From: Ruminococcaceae bacterium UBA866
Lineage (GTDB): Bacteria > Bacillota > Clostridia > Oscillospirales > Ruminococcaceae
Assembly: GCA_002295325.1 (NCBI GenBank)
Contig: DBGA01000041.1
Location: forward strand, 55,871 to 61,694
DNA length: 5,824 nt
Direction: 5' to 3'
This document shows, in pieces, positions 1 through 5,483 of the stretch. Numbering within the stretch: the stretch's first letter is position 1; each line of letters starts with the position of its first letter. The notes under the pieces were generated by a model, which worked only from the letters and a program-made list of their open reading frames with translations, did no database searches and was not told the origin of the DNA. The position numbers and the translations under genes were made by a program.

Positions 1-1047
1 AATATCCTTAGCGTTGATGCCCATTTTCTCTGCATAGTAAGATTTTGCAATTGCACCAAACATTTGTTGTGGCGATTTACAAGTTGAAAGATTGTCGATA
101 CAATCTTCATAATAATGCTCACAGAATTTTACCCATCCTGGTGAACATGAAGTAATAAGTGGTAATGTTCCGCCAGTAGTTACTCTTTGAATGAACTCAT
201 TTGCCTCTTCCATAATGGTAAGGTCAGCAGAGAAGTTTGTATCAAATACTTTATCAACGCCTAAACGTCTGATAGCAGCAACCATTTTGCCTTTGCCATT
301 TGTTCCAACTGGATTGCCGAATGCTTCAGCGATTGCAGCTCTTACCGCAGGAGCAGTTTGAACAACAACGTGTTTTGTTGGATCAGCGATAGCATCAAAT
401 ACCTTTTGTGTGTCATCTTTCTCAGAAAGAGCACCCGTTGGACAGACAGCAATACATTGCCCACAAGATACACATGATGTATCAGCAAGGTTCGCCTCAA
501 ATGCACAGCCAATATGTGTTTTAAAACCACGATCATTTGGTCCGATAACACCAACACTTTGTACATTTCCACAAGCAGCTACACAGCGACGGCAAAGTAT
601 ACATTTGCTGTTATCCCTATACATATGTGGAGCAGAATCGTCAATTTTATAGGTTTCATTTGCACCCATATATTTGTTATCGTCTTCAATTCCATACTCT
701 GTACATAAATCTTGCAATTCACACTCGCCACTTCTTACGCATGATAGACATTTCTTATTATGCGTTGAAAGCAAAAGCTCCAGAGTATTTTTTCTTGAAC
801 GAATGATTGCAGGTGAGTTAGTGGAGATATCCATACCCTCGCCTACAGGTTGAACACAAGCAGCCGCAAAGCTTCTTGCACCCTTTACCTCAACTAAACA
901 CATACGGCATGCGCCAATTGCGTTTATGTCTTTTAAGTAACATAATGTTGGTATCCTAATTCCAGCAGTTCGTGCAGCTTCGAGAATTGTTGAATCTTTT
1001 GGCACAGCTATAGGCATACCATTAATTTTAATATTTACATTTTCCAT
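1..1047 (-). CDS. hydA: Catalytic [FeFe] hydrogenase subunit HydA/HndD (partial, C-terminus off the left edge)
   Basis: H-cluster subunit of the multimeric NAD(P)-linked hydrogenase, interconverting protons and H2 in the cytoplasm. The visible 349 residues begin MENVNIKING. A [2Fe-2S] ferredoxin domain has C36, C47, C50 and C64. A His-ligated cluster motif follows (H96, C100, C103, C109; Hx3Cx2Cx5C). Two [4Fe-4S] motifs come next (C149/C152/C155/C159 and C192/C195/C198/C202-P). The hydrogenase domain then starts with APAVR (232-236), GKMVAAIRRLG and the L1 H-cluster motif TSCSPGW (299-305), followed by LSTCKSPQQMFG. L2 and L3 would lie beyond base 1; relatives are about 580 residues, so roughly 60% is seen. 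The ATG at 1047 has an AGGAG (1061-1057) 9 nt upstream and lies 16 nt after hydB. L1 has Ser where the classical motif has a second Cys. The family assignment is very secure; whether the complex bifurcates electrons cannot be read from this subunit alone. Confidence 0.97.
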   Translation of the reverse strand, partial: MENVNIKINGMPIAVPKDSTILEAARTAGIRIPTLCYLKDINAIGACRMCLVEVKGARSFAAACVQPVGEGMDISTNSPAIIRSRKNTLELLLSTHNKKCLSCVRSGECELQDLCTEYGIEDDNKYMGANETYKIDDSAPHMYRDNSKCILCRRCVAACGNVQSVGVIGPNDRGFKTHIGCAFEANLADTSCVSCGQCIAVCPTGALSEKDDTQKVFDAIADPTKHVVVQTAPAVRAAIAEAFGNPVGTNGKGKMVAAIRRLGVDKVFDTNFSADLTIMEEANEFIQRVTTGGTLPLITSCSPGWVKFCEHYYEDCIDNLSTCKSPQQMFGAIAKSYYAEKMGINAKDI

Positions 1048-1063
1048 TCTGGCAATCTCCTAT

Positions 1064-2851
1064 CTACTTCTTAACAATCGCATCAAAACGACACTTATCA
1101 ATACAAGCACCGCACTTAATACATTTACTCTTGTCAATTATATGTGGGTTTTTCACTGTTCCTGTAATTGCATTAACAGGACATACACGTCCACATAGAG
1201 TACAGCCCTTACATTTCTCATCGATAATCTCAAAGGTAAGAAGGTCTTTACATACTCCAGCTGGACATTTTTTGTCGACTACGTGAGCTACATATTCATC
1301 TCTGAAATATTGTAAAGTCGATAACACTGGGTTTGGAGCAGTTTGACCTAATCCACAAAGTGAGCCAGCTTTAATCTCATAACATAACTCCTCAAGCTTA
1401 TCAATATCTGCAAGTGTAGCACTACCTTTACAGATTTTTGAAAGCATCTCGTACATACGCTTTGTACCTACGCGGCATGGTGTACATTTTCCGCAAGACT
1501 CTTCAACTGTGAACTCTAGGAAGAATTTTGCAATATCAACCATACAAGTATCTTCGTCCATAACAATAAGTCCGCCTGATCCCATCATAGAACCAATGGC
1601 AATAAGATTATCATAGTCAATCTTAGTATCAATTAACGAAGCAGGAATACATCCTCCGGAAGGTCCACCGGTTTGAGCCGCCTTAAAGGTCTTTCCGTCT
1701 GGAATTCCGCCACCGATTTCATTTACGATTTCACGTAGAGTAGTTCCCATTGGAACCTCAACAAGACCAGTGTTGTGAATTTTTCCACCAAGTGCAAATA
1801 CTTTAGTACCCTTTGATTTCTCGGTACCGATTGAGTTAAACCACTCAGCACCCTTTAGAATAATCTGTGGGATATTTGAATATGTTTCAACGTTATTTAG
1901 AATTGTTGGCTTACCAAACAAACCTTTAACTGCTGGGAATGGAGGACGAGGCTTTGGCTCTCCACGTTTTCCTTCAATAGAAGTCAATAGAGCTGTTTCC
2001 TCACCACAAACAAACGCACCAGCACCTAGGCGTAATTCCATATCAAATGAAAAATCAGAGCCAAAAATGTTTTTGCCCAATAATCCATATTCACGAGCTT
2101 GATCAATAGCAATTTGTAGACGGTCTACTGCAATTGGATACTCGGCACGAACATAAACATAACCTTGGTTAGCACCTATTGCATAACCTGCAATAGCCAT
2201 CGCCTCGATTAGTACGTGTGGGTCACCCTCGAGTACAGAACGATCCATGAATGCACCTGGATCTCCTTCATCAGCATTACAACAAACATATTTTTGATCA
2301 GATTCATTTGCTGCTGCAAAAGACCATTTAAGACCAGTTGGGAAGCCGCCTCCCCCTCTGCCACGAAGTCCGCTGTCTTTTATGATGTTAATTACGTCAG
2401 CCGGCTTCATCTCTGTTACACATTTACCCAATGCTTCATAGCCATCAAGAGCGATATACTCATCAATATTCTCTGGGTCAATAACACCACAGTTTTTAAG
2501 AGAAATTCTCATTTGCTTTTTATAAAAATCTGTATCATTTAAAGATTTTACAGCGTCTTCTACTATTGTCTCGGAATAAAGTAGTCTCTTAACGATTCTA
2601 CCTTTTAATAGATGCTCTGATACAATTTCAGGGATATCTTCAGTTTTTATCATTGAATAAAAGCTACCCTCTGGATAAACTATCATAATTGGTCCTAGTG
2701 CACAAAGACCAAAGCAACCGGTTTTGATTACTTTTACTTCTTTATCAAGTCCAACTTTTGCAATTTCCTGCTCTAGCGTATTAATAAGTTGCTGACTGCC
2801 TGATGAGGTACAGCCAGTACCGCCGCAGACAAGTACGTGTGAACGATACAT
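1064..2851 (-). CDS. hydB: NuoF-like NADH/FMN-binding hydrogenase subunit HydB/HndC
   Basis: Flavin subunit where NAD(H) reacts and electrons are passed to or from the hydrogenase subunit; 595 residues, the usual size for HydB. Order of domains: an N-terminal thioredoxin-like [2Fe-2S] domain (C9, C14, C46, C50; Cx4C and Cx3C); then the NuoF core with the glycine-rich loop GLRGRGGGGFPTG (161-173), CNADEGDPGAF (191-201) and GAGAFVCGEETAL (276-288), which bind FMN and NADH; an SLBB-like region around 345-410; a [4Fe-4S] site ESCGKCTPCR (C453, C456, C459) with C499; and a C-terminal two-cluster ferredoxin domain (C547/C550/C553/C557 and C577/C580/C583/C587). A further pair, C529 and C534, sits just before the ferredoxin domain. 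The start is set by GAGGGGG (2865-2859), 7 nt upstream of the ATG, and lies 14 nt after the HndB-like gene. The extra N- and C-terminal cluster domains separate it from respiratory NuoF and match hydrogenase HydB. Confidence 0.97.
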   Translation of the reverse strand: MYRSHVLVCGGTGCTSSGSQQLINTLEQEIAKVGLDKEVKVIKTGCFGLCALGPIMIVYPEGSFYSMIKTEDIPEIVSEHLLKGRIVKRLLYSETIVEDAVKSLNDTDFYKKQMRISLKNCGVIDPENIDEYIALDGYEALGKCVTEMKPADVINIIKDSGLRGRGGGGFPTGLKWSFAAANESDQKYVCCNADEGDPGAFMDRSVLEGDPHVLIEAMAIAGYAIGANQGYVYVRAEYPIAVDRLQIAIDQAREYGLLGKNIFGSDFSFDMELRLGAGAFVCGEETALLTSIEGKRGEPKPRPPFPAVKGLFGKPTILNNVETYSNIPQIILKGAEWFNSIGTEKSKGTKVFALGGKIHNTGLVEVPMGTTLREIVNEIGGGIPDGKTFKAAQTGGPSGGCIPASLIDTKIDYDNLIAIGSMMGSGGLIVMDEDTCMVDIAKFFLEFTVEESCGKCTPCRVGTKRMYEMLSKICKGSATLADIDKLEELCYEIKAGSLCGLGQTAPNPVLSTLQYFRDEYVAHVVDKKCPAGVCKDLLTFEIIDEKCKGCTLCGRVCPVNAITGTVKNPHIIDKSKCIKCGACIDKCRFDAIVKK

Positions 2852-2865
2852 TCAATTACCCCCTC

Positions 2866-3237
2866 TTATTTTGTAAGATCGCCAATAGTATACTCGATAA
2901 CAACGTTACCGTTTACTAAATGGTCGTTTACGATTTTAGCTACTTTATCAGCTGTCATTTTTACATATGTAGTTTTTTCACCGTTTGGTGTGTAAACCTC
3001 AACAACAGGCTCATACTGACAAATGCCGATACAACCGGTTTGGCCCACAGTTACGTTATCAAGATTTCTCTTTGCAACTTCGTCTGTAAAGCCGTTTAGT
3101 ACAGGTCTAGCCCCTGCTGCAATACCACAAGTAGCCATACCAACAACGACTCTGATTTTATTGCCACTATCATCACGAACATTCATAGTGTTTTTCATCT
3201 TATCGCGAATTTCTTTAAGCTCTGCTAAACTTTTCAT
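2866..3237 (-). CDS. hndB: Small thioredoxin-like (2Fe-2S) ferredoxin, HndB type
   Basis: A 123-residue accessory electron-transfer subunit. The first 20 residues are a charged helix (MKSLAELKEIRDKMK), followed by a thioredoxin-like ferredoxin domain with MATCGIAAGA (34-43) and TGCIGICQYEP (67-77). Only three cysteines are present (C37, C69, C73). The position of the first Cys of a normal Cx4C pair is Val32, so cluster binding is either atypical or absent. From memory, this CGIAxGA form is typical of HndB proteins of NADP-reducing hydrogenases, so it looks like a family trait and not a local mutation. AAGGTGG lies 10 nt upstream of the ATG. The gene sits between the GHKL ATPase (19 nt) and hydB (14 nt), the same relative order as hndB-hndC-hndD. 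Its precise role in the complex is not clear from sequence. Confidence 0.88.
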   Translation of the reverse strand: MKSLAELKEIRDKMKNTMNVRDDSGNKIRVVVGMATCGIAAGARPVLNGFTDEVAKRNLDNVTVGQTGCIGICQYEPVVEVYTPNGEKTTYVKMTADKVAKIVNDHLVNGNVVIEYTIGDLTK

Positions 3238-3256
3238 AAATCTTGCACCACCTTAT

Positions 3257-3805
3257 TTAGTTTTTACAATCAATTTCAGATTGGTTTTCATTTATAAAGT
3301 CCTTAATAAAGGATAAAACCTCATGAGAATTAACAGGCATTCCCTCTAAAATAACTTTAATTTGCCTTGTATCCATAATAAAACTTTTTTGATTTATTTC
3401 GTACAAATACACAAAGTCAATATCTGGATTTACGCTTACTAACGATAATATTGTAGCTGCCATATCACCGATAGGCATCATATCAATATTTTCATAATTG
3501 TAACACGCATTAATTACTGTACCTTTTCCTACCTCGCTGTCAATAAAAAAGCTGCCACCTGTCATTTCGGCAGACATCTTGAAAAAAGGAACTCCTAGCC
3601 CAACTTTTCTCGTTGTTCTTGTAGTATAAAAAGGATCTACTACTTGTTCTATCTGTTCTTTTGTCATTCCACAGCCATTATCTGAAATCGAGATAAGAAT
3701 TGTTTTATTATCCGTACACTTTTTAATAGAAATTTCTATTAGTGTAGCTTTTGCTTTAATAGAGTTTTGGACAATATCCAATACATTAAGAGATAACTCT
3801 TGCAT
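3257..3805 (-). CDS. Stand-alone GHKL (HATPase_c) ATP-binding protein of the hydrogenase operon
   Basis: A 182-residue protein with a histidine-kinase-like ATPase domain but no membrane segment, sensor domain or phosphoacceptor His box. The N-box is ELSLNVLDIVQNS (3-15, Asn14), the G1 box is DNGCGM (42-47), an F-box-like DPFYTTR is at 57-63, the G2 box GLGVPF is at 69-74, and VGKGT (92-96) corresponds to the last ATP-binding loop. Residues 107-182 form a separate C-terminal part beginning PIGDMAATI, with no function I can name. The gene starts 3 nt after the hydC stop. I see no Shine-Dalgarno sequence in front of it, so translation is probably coupled to hydC. Proteins like this occur inside multimeric [FeFe] hydrogenase operons of Clostridia, as I recall, but their partner is not established. 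It could be an anti-sigma-type kinase, a protein kinase, or an ATP-dependent assembly or switch factor. Confidence 0.85.
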   Translation of the reverse strand: MQELSLNVLDIVQNSIKAKATLIEISIKKCTDNKTILISISDNGCGMTKEQIEQVVDPFYTTRTTRKVGLGVPFFKMSAEMTGGSFFIDSEVGKGTVINACYNYENIDMMPIGDMAATILSLVSVNPDIDFVYLYEINQKSFIMDTRQIKVILEGMPVNSHEVLSFIKDFINENQSEIDCKN

Positions 3806-3808
3806 AAC

Positions 3809-4306
3809 TTATTTAGAGAACTTAGCAAGAATTTTATCAACATCGTCTACTGTTACCTTACCGAATACCTCATCATTCACTGTTAGTACTGGAGCTAGTC
3901 CACAAGCACCTATACAACGACACGCATCTAGTGAATAACGACCGTCGGTTGTACATTCGCCACTCTTAATATTAAGAATTCTTGCGAACTTATCAAATAC
4001 ATCTCCTGCACCTTTTACATAACAAGCTGTACCAAGACAAACACTGATTTTATATTCACCCTTAGGGTAAAGTGAAAATTGTGAATAGAATGTTACAACA
4101 CCATATACCTCTTCAAGGGGAATATTTAATCCACGTGCAATCATTGTTTGAACTTCAATTGGAAGATAACCATAAATTTCTTGTGCTTCTTGCAGAACTG
4201 GCATCAAAGCACCTTTATCATCACTATGTGCTTTCATAATCTTATTTAACTTATTTTCTTGCTCGGGGGTACCGTTGAAAGGTATTGAACCCGTAGTTTT
4301 AGCCAT
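3809..4306 (-). CDS. hydC: NuoE-like [2Fe-2S] hydrogenase subunit HydC/HndA
   Basis: First gene of the hydrogenase operon; 165 residues, the usual size of HydC/HndA (about 160-170). An N-terminal helical bundle (about 13-80) contains YGYLPIEVQ and VYGVVTFYSQF, both typical of NuoE. The C-terminal thioredoxin-like domain binds one [2Fe-2S] cluster through C90, C95, C131 and C135 (Cx4C-x35-Cx3C; local sequences VCLGTACY and CIGACGLAP). C118 and C129 are additional cysteines. It relays electrons within the diaphorase part of the complex together with the NuoF-like subunit. The ATG is preceded 7 nt upstream by a strong AAGGAGG (4320-4314). Upstream lies the divergent regulatory region with a Rex-like inverted repeat and a candidate -10 box. 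hndA is an alternative name. Confidence 0.96.
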   Translation of the reverse strand: MAKTTGSIPFNGTPEQENKLNKIMKAHSDDKGALMPVLQEAQEIYGYLPIEVQTMIARGLNIPLEEVYGVVTFYSQFSLYPKGEYKISVCLGTACYVKGAGDVFDKFARILNIKSGECTTDGRYSLDACRCIGACGLAPVLTVNDEVFGKVTVDDVDKILAKFSK

Positions 4307-4339
4307 GCAAAGACCTCCTTAGATATTTTCAAAAAAGCT

Positions 4340-4370
4340 ATCATACGAACATTTGTCAAAAAATTGACAA
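4340..4370 (-). promoter_or_regulatory. Candidate promoter of the hydrogenase operon
   Basis: Reading leftwards, TATGAT (4345-4340) is a good -10 box that would place the transcript start roughly 25 nt before the hydC ATG, just upstream of its ribosome binding site. The -35 is weaker: TTGTCA (4370-4365) at 19 nt spacing, or TGTCAA (4369-4364) at 18 nt. Both fall inside the inverted repeat at 4346-4376, so a protein bound there would block polymerase. Assigned by eye only. Confidence 0.4.
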
Positions 4371-4376
4371 TGTTCG
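4346..4376. promoter_or_regulatory. Inverted-repeat operator with a Rex-like core
   Basis: The arms CGAACATTTGTCAA (4346-4359) and TTGACAATGTTCG (4364-4376) are complementary apart from one extra T in the left arm, separated by AAAA. The core at 4353-4370, TTGTCAA-AAAA-TTGACAA, is a perfect 7-4-7 dyad. Rex operators are known to have this geometry (TTGTGAA-N4-TTCACAA, or TTGTTAA-N4-TTAACAA in Clostridia); this site differs only at one symmetric base pair per half. It abuts the leftward -10 box and overlaps candidate -35 boxes in both directions. Rex senses NADH/NAD+ and controls fermentative hydrogenase genes in many anaerobes, which fits the downstream gene. The dyad is certain; the identity of the regulator is inference. 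Confidence 0.6.
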
Positions 4377-4393
4377 CACATACTTGATATTAT
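4364..4393 (+). promoter_or_regulatory. Possible distal rightward promoter
   Basis: A perfect TTGACA (4364-4369) and TATTAT (4388-4393) are separated by 18 nt. The -35 lies in the right half of the Rex-like dyad. Use of this promoter would give a leader of almost 200 nt running through the AT hairpin at 4456-4490. It may be an accident of the dyad sequence, since a better placed promoter lies at 4491-4520. Confidence 0.35.
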
Positions 4394-4455
4394 ATCATTA
4401 AATCGGTCAAAAAGCTAGTAACTTATATATATAAACTAAGCCAATTATTTTAGCT

Positions 4456-4490
4456 ATATTATATAAAAATATTATATTTTTATATAATAT
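4456..4490. repeat. Perfect AT-only inverted repeat (16-bp arms, 3-nt loop)
   Basis: ATATTATATAAAAATA (4456-4471) is the exact reverse complement of TATTTTTATATAATAT (4475-4490), with TTA between. No G or C occurs in the 35 nt. It lies directly upstream of the -35 of the proximal rightward promoter. It has no GC stem and no following run of T, so it does not resemble an ordinary intrinsic terminator. A binding site for a DNA-bending protein or regulator, or a cruciform-prone spacer insulating the two promoters, are possible roles. Confidence 0.75.
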
Positions 4491-4520
4491 TTGCTATTTT
4501 AATGCTGAAGATGATATAAT
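4491..4520 (+). promoter_or_regulatory. Proximal promoter of the DRTGG/RsbW-like/hydS cluster
   Basis: TTGCTA (4491-4496), an 18-nt spacer, and a consensus TATAAT (4515-4520) preceded by TG at 4512-4513 (extended -10). Transcription would start near 4527, leaving a leader of about 70 nt before the ATG at 4597. The -10 box is part of a dyad, TATAATAAT (4515-4523) and ATTATTATA (4532-4540), which could be an operator or a hairpin at the transcript start. Confidence 0.5.
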
Positions 4521-4584
4521 AATTCTAAAGGATTATTATAATTTTAAACGGCAACACGAAGTAAATTAATCTATGTTTTTTATT

Positions 4585-4589
4585 GGAGG
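4585..4589 (+). promoter_or_regulatory. Ribosome binding site deciding the DRTGG gene start
   Basis: GGAGG ends 7 nt before the ATG at 4597. An in-frame ATG at 4573 lies upstream of this site and has no Shine-Dalgarno of its own, so the longer reading (eight extra residues, MFFIGGNA) is rejected. Confidence 0.85.
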
Positions 4590-4596
4590 TAATGCA

Positions 4597-4950
4597 ATGA
4601 CCGTAAATGATATTAAAAATATTCTCGATTGTGAACTTGTTTGTGGAAATAGCCGTCTTGACATGGAAGTTCATAGCGCCTGTGGATCCGATATGATGAG
4701 TGACGTTTTAGCATACGTCAAAGATCAATCAATTCTTTTAACAGGTCTTGTTAACTGTCAGGTTGTAAGGACGGCCGATATGATGGATATGCTTTGCATT
4801 GTCTTTGTTCGTGGAAAAAAACCAGATGAGGATATAATAGCACTAGCTAATGAAAGAAATATTGCACTTATGACTACCTCGCACCGAATGTTCACATCCT
4901 GCGGACTACTTTGGGAAAATGGGCTGCGGGGAGGTAATATTCTTGATTAA
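4597..4950 (+). CDS. DRTGG-domain protein
   Basis: A 117-residue soluble protein beginning MTVNDIKNILDCELVCGNS. It matches the small DRTGG domain fold: an N-terminal helix plus the loop LDMEVHSACGSDMMSDVLAYV (residues 21-41), a short strand ILLTGLVN (47-54), and a C-terminal half VFVRGKKPDEDIIALANERNI (69-89) leading to LMTTSH. These are the conserved positions of stand-alone DRTGG proteins. The domain is of uncertain function; it also occurs fused to CBS domains and phosphotransacetylase-like proteins. Six cysteines (12, 16, 29, 54, 67, 102) are unusually many for this length. It is the first gene of a cluster with an RsbW-like ATPase and a HydS-like protein, and overlaps the next gene by 8 nt. 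A regulatory, ligand-sensing role in the hydrogenase-linked signalling unit is inferred, not shown. Confidence 0.82.
   Translation: MTVNDIKNILDCELVCGNSRLDMEVHSACGSDMMSDVLAYVKDQSILLTGLVNCQVVRTADMMDMLCIVFVRGKKPDEDIIALANERNIALMTTSHRMFTSCGLLWENGLRGGNILD
4930..4934 (+). promoter_or_regulatory. Ribosome binding site for the RsbW-like gene, inside the DRTGG gene
   Basis: GGAGG ends 8 nt before a TTG at 4943, inside the last codons of the DRTGG gene. The upstream in-frame ATG at 4919 has no site of its own, and choosing it would place this strong site within the coding sequence. Confidence 0.75.
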
Positions 4951-5368
4951 TACAATTAATTTAAAATATGATATAGATGGTGAAGATTTTACGCGTGCCG
5001 GCGAGGCTTCCGCCGCTGTGAAAAAAACACTTAGACAGCTAGGTGTCAAACCCGAGCTTATTAGAAAAATTGCAATTTCTCTCTATGAAGGTGAAATTAA
5101 TATGGTAATTCATGCAAATGGCGGTGTTATTGAGGTTTTCATCTCGGAAAATAAGGTCGATATGGTGCTTTGTGATACGGGAAAAGGGATTGAAAATATT
5201 GAACTTGCTATGAAAGAGGGTTATTCTACCGCTCCCGATGAGGTGAGGTCACTTGGATTTGGTGCAGGTATGGGGCTTTCAAATATGAAGAAAAATTCTG
5301 ATGAAATGCGTATTGAATCTACTGTCGATGTCGGAACTACAGTTTTTATGACGGTAAACTTAGAATAA
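4943..5368 (+). CDS. RsbW-like anti-sigma-factor-type serine kinase/ATPase
   Basis: A 141-residue protein (from the TTG start) of the HATPase_c_2/RsbW class, starting LINTINLKYDIDGEDF. N-box EGEINMVIHA (49-58, with Asn53 and His57), G1 box DTGKGI (78-83), G2 loop GFGAGMGLSNMK (105-116), and the closing strand motif VGTTVFMTV (130-138). Proteins of this fold phosphorylate a Ser/Thr on anti-anti-sigma partners, or bind a target and are countered by a PP2C/SpoIIE phosphatase. No STAS-domain antagonist is encoded in the window. The gene overlaps the DRTGG gene by 8 nt, which implies translational coupling, and lies 115 nt before the hydS-like gene. In related clusters the sensory hydrogenase carries PAS and phosphatase-type output domains, which would be a natural partner. 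The alternative start ATG at 4919 adds eight residues that resemble no RsbW N-terminus. Confidence 0.85.
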   Translation: MINTINLKYDIDGEDFTRAGEASAAVKKTLRQLGVKPELIRKIAISLYEGEINMVIHANGGVIEVFISENKVDMVLCDTGKGIENIELAMKEGYSTAPDEVRSLGFGAGMGLSNMKKNSDEMRIESTVDVGTTVFMTVNLE

Positions 5369-5483
5369 TCTGACTATGCCTATCCCACTATAGTATGCAA
5401 CAAAGTCTGTAGCAAGTAAATTTTGTTAACTTTACTTTTACATAGCTTTTTTTTACATAAGTAATAATTTTGGAGGTGTTAGT
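5369..5483 (+). other. Short gap before the hydS-like gene
   Basis: This 115-nt AT-rich gap contains no ORF that I believe. A weak dyad AAGTAAA / TTTACTT (arms about 5415-5439) lies ahead of a T-run near 5448-5455, but the two are separated, so a terminator is not convincing. The ribosome binding site of the next gene ends it. Read-through from the upstream genes is likely. Confidence 0.45.
5472..5476 (+). promoter_or_regulatory. Ribosome binding site deciding the hydS-like TTG start
   Basis: GGAGG ends 7 nt before the TTG at 5484. The next in-frame ATG is at 5529, between the first two cysteines of a [4Fe-4S] motif, so it cannot be the start of a functional protein. Confidence 0.85.

Larger units (their letters stand above)
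4307..4596. other. Divergent intergenic region between the hydrogenase operon and the sensory cluster
   Basis: This 290-nt AT-rich stretch has no convincing gene. It carries the start signals of both operons. From left to right: the ribosome binding site of hydC, a candidate leftward -10 box, a 31-bp inverted repeat with a Rex-like core, a possible distal rightward promoter, an AT-only perfect hairpin, a proximal rightward promoter embedded in a dyad, and the ribosome binding site of the DRTGG gene. The 290 nt use the corrected start of the DRTGG gene at 4597. Confidence 0.8.

Noticed and set aside
342..708. Open frames of 64-80 codons on both strands within the hydA region
   Set aside because: They overlap the hydA frame, which has all expected ferredoxin and H-cluster motifs; the alternative translations look like nothing and have no ribosome binding sites.
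2216..2542. A 108-codon plus-strand frame inside hydB
   Set aside because: Antisense to conserved NuoF motifs; the translation is low quality and no start signal is seen.
3023..3316. A 97-codon plus-strand frame over hndB and the end of the GHKL gene
   Set aside because: Antisense shadow of two well-supported genes.
4346..4376. A LexA/DinR-type box suggested by CGAAC and GTTCG
   Set aside because: The DinR site needs CGAAC-N4-GTTCG spacing; here the CGAAC and GTTCG are 21 nt apart and each half matches only partly. The 7-4-7 Rex-like core is a better explanation.
4387..4417. A second leftward promoter using TATAAT at 4394-4389
   Set aside because: No acceptable -35 at 16-19 nt; the TTGACC at 4410-4405 is only about 10 nt away.
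5415..5455. Intrinsic terminator between the RsbW-like and hydS-like genes
   Set aside because: The AAGTAAA/TTTACTT stem is short and AT-only, and the T-run is separated from it by about 9 nt.
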